This document shows, one piece after another, positions 46,744 to 56,086 of a DNA stretch of 64,000 bases. The stretch is taken from assembly GCA_001970955.1 (NCBI GenBank), contig MPUH01000003.1, positions 124,001-188,000 of the forward strand. The letters run 5' to 3'. Positions within the stretch are counted from its first letter, which is position 1. Each line of letters opens with the position of its first letter. The DNA is from Stentor coeruleus (taxonomy: Eukaryota > Ciliophora > Heterotrichea > Heterotrichida > Stentoridae). Under the pieces are notes generated by a model. That model worked only from the letters and a program-made list of their open reading frames with translations, had not been told where the DNA came from and searched no databases. A program made the translations under genes and the position numbers.

Positions 46744-48397
46744 ATGGACAGTTCTGATATCATAAAAAAGCAATGCACCTGCTCAAAAGAAGCAATCTAT
46801 GAGTGTCAATGCACAACTGAAATTCAATACCTTTGTTCTGACTGTATTCCAGGCCATCTACAAGACGTAAATTTGCCTCACAAACTTGAATCCATCAGTA
46901 TCAACATAAATGAATCATCAAAAGCAGCTTTAATACATTTTATAAAAGACAACCTCAATAATTTAAATACAGCAGAAAACTTAATGCTTGTAGAAATGCA
47001 AAAATCAATGCTAAAAATCCAAGAGCACTATAACACAGTTTTTATAGAATTTTTGAACCTTCGTCGAAACCTCAAATCCTTATTACTCACTCTAATAGAC
47101 TCTCCGAAAAATACTAAAGAATGGAACATCAAAAGAATTTTAGCACAAAATTCTCAAGATACTAAAAAAGAGTTGTCTTCTTGGAATCTATTTTCAGTAA
47201 ATTTTAATGCTGAATTATTCGAAATTCCTTGGGTCACTTATGAGAATAATTATGAAAAGTATATCACACCTAAAAAAAATGAGCCTAAGCCTGTACAAAA
47301 ATCAATGATTATACCAAAAAAACTTGATTTACCTATTGAAAGATCTAAAAGTTATGCTTTTGAGAAAAAAGATAGTTTAGAAGTTGTGAAAATAGTGAAT
47401 GAGGTCCAAAAGATAAAAATTGCAGGAAGGGTAGAAGCAGCCTTGCTTTGTAAGAAAAATCATAAGCTTATTTGGTCTTATACAGTGCTTTTAGAATACT
47501 TTATAAATAGGGGTGTCAAGAAGATACAATGCTCTTTATGCAATAAATTATTTTCTAAACCTTGTTGGCATTGTTCAGAGTGTGCTGAGGATGTTTGCGA
47601 AGAGTGTGGGAACATGCAAAACTTTAAGAGTCCTAAACTTTTAGCATAAAATAATCCATTCTTACGATAATGATCACGAACTTTCATGGAAATGCACAGT
47701 TGTAGCTAAATATCTTAAGCTGAATAGGTGCAAAAATTGGAGATGTAATTGGTGCGGAATAAACTTTACAACTCCCTCCTGGCACTGTGCTCAATGTAAA
47801 TTTGACCTCTGCGGAGCATGTGCAAACTATCTTGACGTATCTCCGATTGAGTTAAAAAATAAATGCCTTCTTAATCATCCACTTAAACAACAAATACTTA
47901 ATCGTCAAGTTCATTGCAAAGATTGCTCTAAAATCATCACAGGAGCTGGATTATCCTGTAACATTTGTAATTATCATATTTGTCTTAATTGCAATACTGT
48001 TCATGATCTTGATATACCACAAGATCCAGCCTTATCATGTCAAAATGGGCATTTGCTAAGATGGCATTTTGTAAAATATTTTAGGTGTAATTGCTGTGGA
48101 AATAATTTTAACAGCAAATCTTTTCATTGCTTGGCTTGTGGTTTTGATATATGCTATGAATGTGCTGATTATATTGAAGATGTGAATAGAAAAGGATATA
48201 CACGTTATGATAAAAATGGGCATGCCCTTGAGATTAAGCATGTTAAGTACTTATATACTTCATTTTATGAATTTTATTGCACAAATTGTAATTTAAAACT
48301 ACCTGGCAATTGCATAATGTTTTCTTGTGCTCCATGCGGGATTTTTATGTGTATTAAATGCTTTAGAAATAATGCCAATAGTGTGAATAACATTTAG
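46744..48397 (+). pseudogene. Multi-zinc-finger protein Z1, frame interrupted once
   Basis: Paralogue of the 49966 gene. The first part (46744-47649) has an N-terminal CTCSKEA...CQCTTEIQYLCSDC finger, a helical region and one ZZ/DC1-like finger (CNKLFSKPCWHCSECAEDVC). The frame then stops, but the next frame is fully open from about 47665 to 48397 with three more fingers and all Cys/His ligands kept (DNDHELSWKC, CAQCKFDLCGAC, CLACGFDICYECADY). Compared with the paralogue there are about 19 extra bases near 47642-47667, flanked by TA dinucleotides. No GT donor in phase exists, so this is not a 15-nt intron. A real break, an assembly error or an excised insert remain possible. Confidence 0.65.
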
Positions 48398-48781
48398 ATG
48401 CATTGACTCAGATTCTTAGGAATAGGTAGTAATAAACTAGCTTTTGATAGTGAAATAAGGTTATGAATAATAAGATATTTTGGCATTGCTTATAAAAAAT
48501 TATGCTAATATAAATGCACTGACTTAAATAATTTCATCTAATAATTGTACGACTAACCAATTTTTTCCTTAAATTTTACCATATAACCTTAGCATTTCCT
48601 AATAATTTTCATTTAAATCCTAAATCACATATCAAATTTCCTTCCCATGACATCTCTCACAATTGAATTATCTCACATTATAATTAAGAACAACTAAATC
48701 TAAGCCCACAAATATCTAGTCATTTTTTTTATTTTGAAATCTTTTTAAATAATCTAAAGTATCACATCTTATATTTTTCAC
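48398..48781. other. Intergenic, no gene seen
   Basis: AT-rich spacer between Z1 and S2. Confidence 0.5.
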
Positions 48782-49390
48782 ATGGACAGTTATATTCGAA
48801 GAGAAAAAATTGTTAAATCTTGCTCTAGACTTAACAAAAGCATAATTCGTAGCCTTATTCCACTTAAACCAAAATGTGCTAGCAAGCGATTTAAAATTGG
48901 AGTCCCACAGGACATAGAAAAAGCCTATGAAGATATGCAAGAAACTCAAGAAAAATTTATTGCAGAAAGGGAAAAAATTCGGCTTAAACTTAATATAGAA
49001 TCTTCATACAGAGAAGATATTTCAGATAGAGAACTTTTTAAAAATAAAAATCAAACGATTATGCTTGAAGGACTTTTTAGCCAGAATTTTAATAAAACCT
49101 TAGACACTAAAAAAAAATTGATATCACCTATTAAAAGGTATTATAACAGAAGTCCTGAAAGAGCTAAAAATATAGATTTATTTATTGACCATTGCATAGA
49201 AGTTAGAAGTCAAAATGAAATACTAATACGTAAGATCCCAGAAATGAGAAGGTCACTTAGTAAAAAATTTAAAAAAATGAATAGAGCTGTTGAGGTTAGA
49301 AATGAACAAAATAGTCAGGAGTTCGATAGAAGTTTGACTAGTTTACATAAGAAAATGCTTACGATATTCAAAATTAATAATAATAAATAA
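48782..49390 (+). CDS. Small basic helical protein S2
   Basis: 202-aa paralogue of S1: PKCASKRFKIG near residue 32, DMQETQEKFIAEREKIRLKL, and NIDLFIDHCIEVRSQNEIL. Basic, helical, no recognised domain. It precedes zinc-finger gene Z2 in the same order as S1 and Z1. Confidence 0.6.
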   Translation: MDSYIRREKIVKSCSRLNKSIIRSLIPLKPKCASKRFKIGVPQDIEKAYEDMQETQEKFIAEREKIRLKLNIESSYREDISDRELFKNKNQTIMLEGLFSQNFNKTLDTKKKLISPIKRYYNRSPERAKNIDLFIDHCIEVRSQNEILIRKIPEMRRSLSKKFKKMNRAVEVRNEQNSQEFDRSLTSLHKKMLTIFKINNNK

Positions 49391-49965
49391 GAGAAATTAC
49401 AGAGATGAAGATTTTCACGACAAATTATTAATGTTATATAAAAGAAATATGATTGGCATGAGAATGAATAAAATTTTATTTCAGAGAGTCAAAAATATAT
49501 ATTTTCGATGATGAATGGGTGTACTTTACTTTAAACTTAAAGCTTAGTTTTTATTAGATACTTATAGTTTTTAGACAAACTAAATCATATTATAGTAGTC
49601 TCCATTTAACTTGTTAATTTCGTTTATAATATTTATAATGCATGAATCATCTTACTGTAACTAATTTTCTATTAGAATAATACTTAGGTTAAATCTGAAA
49701 AAATATTACTAATATGGCTAGGGTTTATAAAGTGAATTAAAATAGGATCCATAAGCATGTGCTAAGTTATAAGTCATTCAGTTTTTATAGTAATTGGAAT
49801 TTTTTAAATTTTCTGATTGTATAAAATTTAAGATAGATTACAAGATAAGCAATTTTTCTATAAATTTAATTGGAAGCTAGTTTTTTTTGTTTACATCTGA
49901 AGTTGTATTCTTGGCATTATATTAAAATATAATATCTAATCTTTGAGCTATAGTAATATAATATA
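49391..49965. other. Intergenic, no gene seen
   Basis: AT-rich spacer between S2 and Z2. Confidence 0.5.
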
Positions 49966-51603
49966 ATGAATTTTTTTGGCAAGATGAAAATTCTCTGTGC
50001 ATGCTCTGCTGTGGCAAAGTTTGAATGCCACTGCAAAGCTCAGATTCAATACTTTTGTTCTAATTGTTCCTCTAAACATATTGAAATACCAAATTTAGCC
50101 CATAAGCTTCAAACTATCAGCATCGCCATTAACGACTTATCTAGTTCAGCTCTGATAAATTTCATAAAAGACTCTCTTAATAACATAAATACAATTAAAA
50201 CCTCAATATCTGCCAAAATGCATAAAATATTTTTGGCATTGCAAGGGCATGCTAACACAGCATTAAAAGGAATTTCTCTTCTTCGTAAAAATCTCAAGTC
50301 TTTATTAAACATTTTAATAAACTCTCCACAAAACATTTGTGAGTGGAATATCAAAAGAATTTTAGCACAAGATCTTCAAGATACTATAGAAGACTTGTCA
50401 ACTTGGGAACTTTATTCAGTAAATTTTAATATTGAAGCATTTGAAATCCCTTGGGTTATTTTCGAAAACAACTATGAAAATTGTGTTTCATATAAAAAAC
50501 TTGAGCCCAGTTATGATATGAAATCTATGATTAAAGCAAAACAACCTATTAAGCCTGCTGAAAAAAATAAAATTAGTTCTATAGAAATCAAAGAAATTTT
50601 TACTGAAGAGAATAAGTTAGAAATTAATAAAAGACTCGAAAGGAAAGAGTTAGTTTTGTATTGTGAGAAAAATCATAAGCTTGTTTGGTCGTATATTGTG
50701 CCTTTGGAATACTTTTTGCTAAGAGGTAATAGAATAGTGCAATGCAATTTTTGCGGAAAAGAGTTTAGTAGGCCTTGTTGGCACTGCTCACAATGCGTAT
50801 TTGATGTTTGTGAAGAGTGCGGAACTAATCAAGGTATTGCTTGTCCTAAACTGGTTTGCGATAATGGTCACGAGCTATTATGGAAATGCACTGTTGCTGA
50901 AAACTATAAAAGTGCAAGCAACAACAATTCTTGGAGATGCAATAACTGTAGATGTTTAAAATCAACTTCATCATGGAATTGTAATCAATGCAAATATGAT
51001 ATTTGCCAACAATGTGCATTTAAAAAAGAAGTACCCCCAATTGAACTTAAAAGCAAGTGTATCTTAAATCATAATCTAATACAAGAAAAACATATAGGAA
51101 AATATAAATGCAAAAGCTGCTCTGACTATATTATGAACATTGGGCATTCTTGCTTCATTTGCAATTTTCATGTTTGTGTCAAATGTTTTAAAAATTATAA
51201 CTTAGATATACCCCAAAACCCAATTTTATCATGTTTTAATAAGCATTTACTTAGATGGAATACACAAAGGCAATTTGGGTGTAACGCATGTGCAAGAAAT
51301 ATGCAAAGTTCATTCCACTGTATGAGTTGTAATTATGATTTATGCTTTGCATGTGCTGATTATTTAGAAGATGTTGTTAGATTGAATATTATTCGGACTG
51401 ATAATAATAAGCATCAACTAATGGAGAGATTTATGTTGTCAGGATCGAATAATTATGTATCTTCATGCGGTAGCTGTAATAAGCAATTTGTTCTTAATAA
51501 TTTGGTGTTTAGCTGTGAAATTTGCAAGTTTTATATATGCATTACTTGCTTTAAGAATAATAGGGTGACTCAAAAAATAAGAAATACTTTTAAGGTAATT
51601 TAG
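49966..51603 (+). CDS. Multi-zinc-finger (B-box-like plus ZZ/DC1-like repeats) protein Z2
   Basis: 545 aa, intact counterpart of Z1. N-terminal B-box-like finger (CACSAVAKFECHCKAQIQYF, then CSNC, then H). Residues about 45-170 are helical with ISLLRKNLKSLLNILINSP and WNIKRILAQDLQDT, both shared with Z1. Then four tandem fingers of the pattern C-x4-H-x-L ... C-x2-C ... W/F-x-C-x2-C-x2-D-[VIL]-C-x2-C: around 230-270 (CHCSQCVFDVCEECG is split in the real order WHCSQCVFDVCEECG), 300-345, 365-405 and 415-460, plus a last CxxC region. ZZ/DC1-type fingers bind peptides or lipids; nothing indicates enzymatic activity. No RING is present. Confidence 0.7.
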   Translation: MNFFGKMKILCACSAVAKFECHCKAQIQYFCSNCSSKHIEIPNLAHKLQTISIAINDLSSSALINFIKDSLNNINTIKTSISAKMHKIFLALQGHANTALKGISLLRKNLKSLLNILINSPQNICEWNIKRILAQDLQDTIEDLSTWELYSVNFNIEAFEIPWVIFENNYENCVSYKKLEPSYDMKSMIKAKQPIKPAEKNKISSIEIKEIFTEENKLEINKRLERKELVLYCEKNHKLVWSYIVPLEYFLLRGNRIVQCNFCGKEFSRPCWHCSQCVFDVCEECGTNQGIACPKLVCDNGHELLWKCTVAENYKSASNNNSWRCNNCRCLKSTSSWNCNQCKYDICQQCAFKKEVPPIELKSKCILNHNLIQEKHIGKYKCKSCSDYIMNIGHSCFICNFHVCVKCFKNYNLDIPQNPILSCFNKHLLRWNTQRQFGCNACARNMQSSFHCMSCNYDLCFACADYLEDVVRLNIIRTDNNKHQLMERFMLSGSNNYVSSCGSCNKQFVLNNLVFSCEICKFYICITCFKNNRVTQKIRNTFKVI

Positions 51604-51925
51604 AGATTTAATTAGGGATAAGTAGTTTTAGGATTATGGTGAGAAGTTTACACTTTAAACATTAATATATGTAAAATTTTCTTATTCTGCACATTCCTAT
51701 AATCACATAATAAATCTTATATACAATAATTCAAAATTTCCTCAAATATACCAAACTTATCTAGTCTTAAAGCATCTATCTTCAACTAAATTCATCCAAA
51801 TTTCATGCCAAAAAACCTAAAACCAAATTCCTCTCTAAAGCTCACACTATACATCTAAAATCATATAAAAAATATATATGAATCTTACCATAAGGTAGCA
51901 TCTATAAAGCAACCCCAAGGGTTAA
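51604..51925. other. Convergent intergenic, no gene seen
   Basis: AT-rich spacer between Z2 and S3. Confidence 0.5.
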
Positions 51926-52501
51926 CTAGCTTAAGCTTCTCAAATATTTACTATCATAATATTCTCTTGAATCGTTTCCTCCAGCCAAATCAACTGCCAT
52001 ACTCATGCTTCTAAAACTTGAGTTAAAAAACTTACTAAACATTGGAAGTTCTTGCAAAAGCCTCTTATTTTCTTCTTTAATCTCCTTACAAGTTTCAATA
52101 AAACTGTCTATTTTAGTAAACCTATACTTCGCTTTAGTTTGTGTCATTAATTTGCTATCAAATACCTTTCTACAAGATCCAAAACTTGGATCTCTAGTTT
52201 TTTTCTGACGTTTTTTCAATCTTATATGCCTATTGTTACTTAAACGAACTGGACTTTGACATAAACTTTCTTTGTATTTTGATATTGTATTAAGGCCTGA
52301 ACGAAGTTTTTCTCTTTCCTCAATGAACCTTTCTTGAGTTATAATAATAGTCCTTAATGCTTTCTCTGGGTTGTGTTCTATGCAGAAACTATTGTTTCGA
52401 CTTGCCCATCTGGGTTCTAAAGCTTTGGAACACCGCGATACACTTTCCTTGATTTTTTTTAAATACTCAGATTTATTTGAGTCTGAGTAGAATTTTGTCA
52501 T
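51926..52501 (-). CDS. Small basic helical protein S3 (inverted copy)
   Basis: 191-aa third member of the S family, on the opposite strand: PRWASRNNSFC replaces PKCASK, ITQERFIEEREKLRSGL matches the first helix, and KIDSFIETCKEIKEENKRL the second. It is closer to S1 than to S2 in the second helix. No zinc-finger partner follows it. Confidence 0.6.
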   Translation of the reverse strand: MTKFYSDSNKSEYLKKIKESVSRCSKALEPRWASRNNSFCIEHNPEKALRTIIITQERFIEEREKLRSGLNTISKYKESLCQSPVRLSNNRHIRLKKRQKKTRDPSFGSCRKVFDSKLMTQTKAKYRFTKIDSFIETCKEIKEENKRLLQELPMFSKFFNSSFRSMSMAVDLAGGNDSREYYDSKYLRSLS

Positions 52502-52936
52502 TTTTTATTGTTTCTCCGCTAGAATTGCGGATAGATAGATTGATTATATTTTGAAGGGAAGCTTGTTGGAAATAGAGATGATGCATAAAATTAGGTTTGA
52601 GAATTTGGCTTGTGGAGAGTTATGATTAGAATTTTTGGGAATTAGGATTTTGTATATTAAAAGGGGGTATTTTGAGAGAGGAAGTTTACTGGCGATGAAA
52701 GGATGATGTGTGGATAAGAACTTTATGTAGTGATTTTTAGTATTAAATAAGTAAATTTTAATTTTAAAGGTTATTTATTGTAAGTTCAATTAAAGTTCAT
52801 GTCTTTTATACTTAAAAAAATATATATCTTATAATTTCAAATATACTCAGGTGATTATAATAATAATTATGATGCTTGAATTATATTAAGCACTATTTGT
52901 TAGCAAATCATGATTTTCTTAATTTTAAACATTTTA
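52502..52936. other. Intergenic, no gene seen
   Basis: AT-rich spacer upstream of S3 and downstream of the MORN gene. Confidence 0.5.
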
Positions 52937-54073
52937 TTAATTAAAGTTCTCTGCAATTCTTAAGCCATCTTTAAATGTGAAAAAGCCTTTCCCATGAATC
53001 TCTCCCTTATGCCATATCCCTTCTTTTACAGTTCCATCAGAGTAAGTCATTTTCCCTTTTCCATGTCTTTCATTGTTTTGCCAATTTCCTTCATAAATGT
53101 CGTTATTGGGATAAACGCAAATTCCTCTATGGTTTCTCACTCCTTCTCCCCAGTTACCTCTATAACTCTCCCCACTTGGGTACTGTATTTTCCCTTTGCC
53201 ATGATATTTCCCATTGAGAAATAATCCTTTATAATAAGTGCCATCTGCAGAAAAATACTCCCCTTTACCAGTATATTTCTGATCTTTAAATGGTCCAACA
53301 TACTTATCGCCATTTGCTAAGTATAAAGTGCCTACCTTATATAAATTATCTTCAAAAATCCCATTAAAGATGTTTCCATTCTTATAATCCATTTCCCCAC
53401 GGCCAGAGCATTTATCATCAATAAAGCCTCCCTTATAGATTTCTCCAGTACAATATTCAAATATACCTTGGCCTGATCTTTTCCCATTCTCCCAATCACC
53501 TTCATATTTATTAAGCCGATGATCAAAGCAAAATCCATAGCCGTCCATATGTCCATTTTTAAAATTCCCAAATTGCATTATTTCTAAATCATTATGCAAT
53601 ACAGTTCCCATACCATTTTTTAAATAGAGTTGAGTATTTCCTCTATATATATCATCTTTATTTATCATCAAAGTATTGCTTGATGAAGTAATTTCCAAGA
53701 ATTTATTAAGGTTAAAAAGTAGAGCTTTTATATAATCTGACACATCTTTAACTTTAAAATCCTTGTAATAATATCCTGAATAAAGTTTTTCTCTATAATT
53801 GTCAAGAGACTTTATTAGATGGTTTTTTTCTTGCTCTAGCTCATCATGCAAATTTATATAATGCTTATCAAGTTTAAGCTTAGATTCGTCTATTTGACTT
53901 AATGGAAATTCGTATATCTCAAAGTACGGATTGTGATAATTGTATAGATCTTCCTGTTTTTTTTCTAAAGATTCTGACTTTTGAAATAAGCTATTAGATG
54001 GTATGTCTTTGCAAGTACCATGTCCGCTTACGTCTTCTGATTGCTTAGGATAGTTGTAAACAGTGTAATTCAT
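52937..54073 (-). CDS. MORN-repeat protein
   Basis: 378 aa. Residues about 150-375 are at least nine MORN repeats (pattern Y-x-G-x-[WF]-x-x-G-x-x-x-G-x-G), for example YEGDWENGKRSGQGIF, YKGGFIDDKCSGRGEM, YRGNWGEGVRNHRGIC and YEGNWQNNERHGKGKM. The N-terminal 140 residues are charged and helical with no known domain. MORN proteins sit at membranes or the ciliary and cortical cytoskeleton of protists. No kinase (PIP5K) domain is attached. Confidence 0.9.
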   Translation of the reverse strand: MNYTVYNYPKQSEDVSGHGTCKDIPSNSLFQKSESLEKKQEDLYNYHNPYFEIYEFPLSQIDESKLKLDKHYINLHDELEQEKNHLIKSLDNYREKLYSGYYYKDFKVKDVSDYIKALLFNLNKFLEITSSSNTLMINKDDIYRGNTQLYLKNGMGTVLHNDLEIMQFGNFKNGHMDGYGFCFDHRLNKYEGDWENGKRSGQGIFEYCTGEIYKGGFIDDKCSGRGEMDYKNGNIFNGIFEDNLYKVGTLYLANGDKYVGPFKDQKYTGKGEYFSADGTYYKGLFLNGKYHGKGKIQYPSGESYRGNWGEGVRNHRGICVYPNNDIYEGNWQNNERHGKGKMTYSDGTVKEGIWHKGEIHGKGFFTFKDGLRIAENFN

Positions 54074-54699
54074 TCTTGAAATTGTGTAATTTATAATAAA
54101 GTTGTAATTATTGTTAAAAATAGATGCAAGCTGACGGTGTATTATGATATAAAAGATTTTCAGATATAGTTTATGAAATGATATTATGCTGAAATAAGCT
54201 TTTTTAGATTTTTTTCAAGAGCATTGTTCCAGAGCATTTTGAAAAATTTTAATAATTCGGAAATATTTTTGAATGAAAATGTAGTTAGTTTACTAAAGAT
54301 TACAAGGAAATAATTATTTTGCTGATATATTAAGATGCTTAGCAAATTAAATTAGTTCTTTAATTTTTGTTTGCTTGATATTGAGATGGATTAAAATAGT
54401 TTCGTGTATATGATGGATTCTAAAGATGCATAAAATTAAGTTTGTTGAGTTTTGAGATAAGGCAAGTATTTTATTATGTTTATTTTACAGTAAAATCCTT
54501 TTTTTAGTAATATTTATGCCAAATTAAGGCATGAAAAGCAAAACAAATTTCAAAATCTTATCAATAAAACATAAAAAAATAATATAAAAACCTTCTTCAT
54601 TACAACAACAAAAAATCAAGCTTTCTCAAACCTATCCATCTTATCATAAAATCCTAAATTCCAATCTTTATTCACAACACTGTCATCCAATTATGTCAA
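54074..54699. other. Intergenic, no gene seen
   Basis: AT-rich spacer on the minus-strand side between the MORN and LITAF-like genes. Confidence 0.5.
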
Positions 54700-55296
54700 T
54701 TATCTAATAATAATCGGTCTCTGAAAAACCACATCTCTACATATAGAACAAGAATATATATATTCCTGATATTCTTTCAAATCCTCAGCTATACTACAGC
54801 ACCTCAAACTATTCATCAAAAACTTAACAGATTTCCATAAACTCAATTCCTTTATCCTTACAGTGACTATTGGATAAGAGCATTTCTGACAATAATTACA
54901 ATATACCATAGTAAACTCCTCATTATCATCTTTGTCTGACTCTTGTGGCTGCTCAGCTATAGACCCATAAAAAGTTCTGCTGAGCTCTTTAATCTCAATC
55001 ACAGAGCCTGTGTGTTCTTTTGGGCTTCCAAAACTCATGGCTGTGGAAGCAATGTTTGAGTTTTCCATAGGCTTGAGAGAGTCTTTTTTCTCGTTATCTT
55101 CATCGATGTAAATATTTTTGAACATTTCTTGATAGCTTTGGGCAACACTTTTTACTATGATGGTTTGGCTACTTGGCGCACGTTCTGGAGATGGGTCTGA
55201 GGATGATTTGAGCCAATCTTCGTATAAATTATCTGATTCAGTGTCTTTGATGACTTTATCGTATTTGAGACTATGGTCACTGTCGGAGCGGGACAT
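54700..55296 (-). CDS. LITAF-like protein
   Basis: 198 aa. The N-terminal 125 residues are acidic and Ser-rich, probably disordered. Residues about 130-195 fit the LITAF layout: a first CxxC (YCQKC after YCN), a T/V-rich strand, an amphipathic segment starting W (WKSVKFLMNSLRCC), then the second CxxC in YSCSICRDVVFQR. LITAF domains insert into endosomal membranes with zinc-pinned hairpins. The hydrophobic middle is shorter than usual, so confidence is moderate. Confidence 0.5.
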   Translation of the reverse strand: MSRSDSDHSLKYDKVIKDTESDNLYEDWLKSSSDPSPERAPSSQTIIVKSVAQSYQEMFKNIYIDEDNEKKDSLKPMENSNIASTAMSFGSPKEHTGSVIEIKELSRTFYGSIAEQPQESDKDDNEEFTMVYCNYCQKCSYPIVTVRIKELSLWKSVKFLMNSLRCCSIAEDLKEYQEYIYSCSICRDVVFQRPIIIR

Positions 55297-56086
55297 TCAA
55301 AAATATTAGAATTTTTCGCACTTTTTTATGAGAATAGGTGCTCATTGAATATGGGTGTTGATCATTGTTTTTTTGGATGATTGACTACGGGTTTTGAGAA
55401 AGTTACTGAGGGCTTTTGTGGTTAAGGTAGTTTAGGTAAATGATGAGATTGTGATAAAATAAAAGTTGAGCACTGATGATTGCAAATATTTTATAGGTCT
55501 ATCTACTGCTCGGATTATCGAAAAGTTCTGAGTTTAAATCTGTAGAATAAAAAGTTTGACACTTCACAGGATTTAAATAAATTTTAAAGTAGACAAGCAA
55601 GTAATAAATTGATTTAAAAAATTGTATATAATAATAATTTTAATATCGAGATATTCTAAAACAAAGAGTGGCTAGGTCTATATTTATTAATTAGTGCTAG
55701 AATACTAGATTTTAAAGCATATAAGCAAATAAATATTGTTATTATAAAATATAAAATAAAGATTTGGTCTAGTTAAATATAATTAAAGTGAACTTAATAT
55801 TTTTTGAATCCTACTAATAAAGATAAATTTTCTCATAATAATTCTATATAATCTCCTTGCTTAATAATAAAAACTATGCTTTTCCATTACCTATTCTATA
55901 AGAAATCTTTAGCTTTATGAGAAATATTTCAAATAAATTTTCCCATTGGTAATTATAAAATTTCCAAATTATCTGGATTAAATATAACATTTTGTCTTAT
56001 CAAACTATGATTTTCATGCAAACTCATTATCTCAAGTTACTTTAAGGAAATATCAGTAACAGCAAACTAAATATAATTAACTGCTA
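55297..56086. other. Divergent intergenic, no gene seen
   Basis: AT-rich. Holds the promoters of the LITAF-like gene and the coiled-coil gene. Confidence 0.5.

Noticed and set aside
47625-47645. 15-nt intron GTCCTAAACTTTTAG in Z1
   Set aside because: It has the right ends and length, but splicing leaves a phase that gives an immediate TAA.
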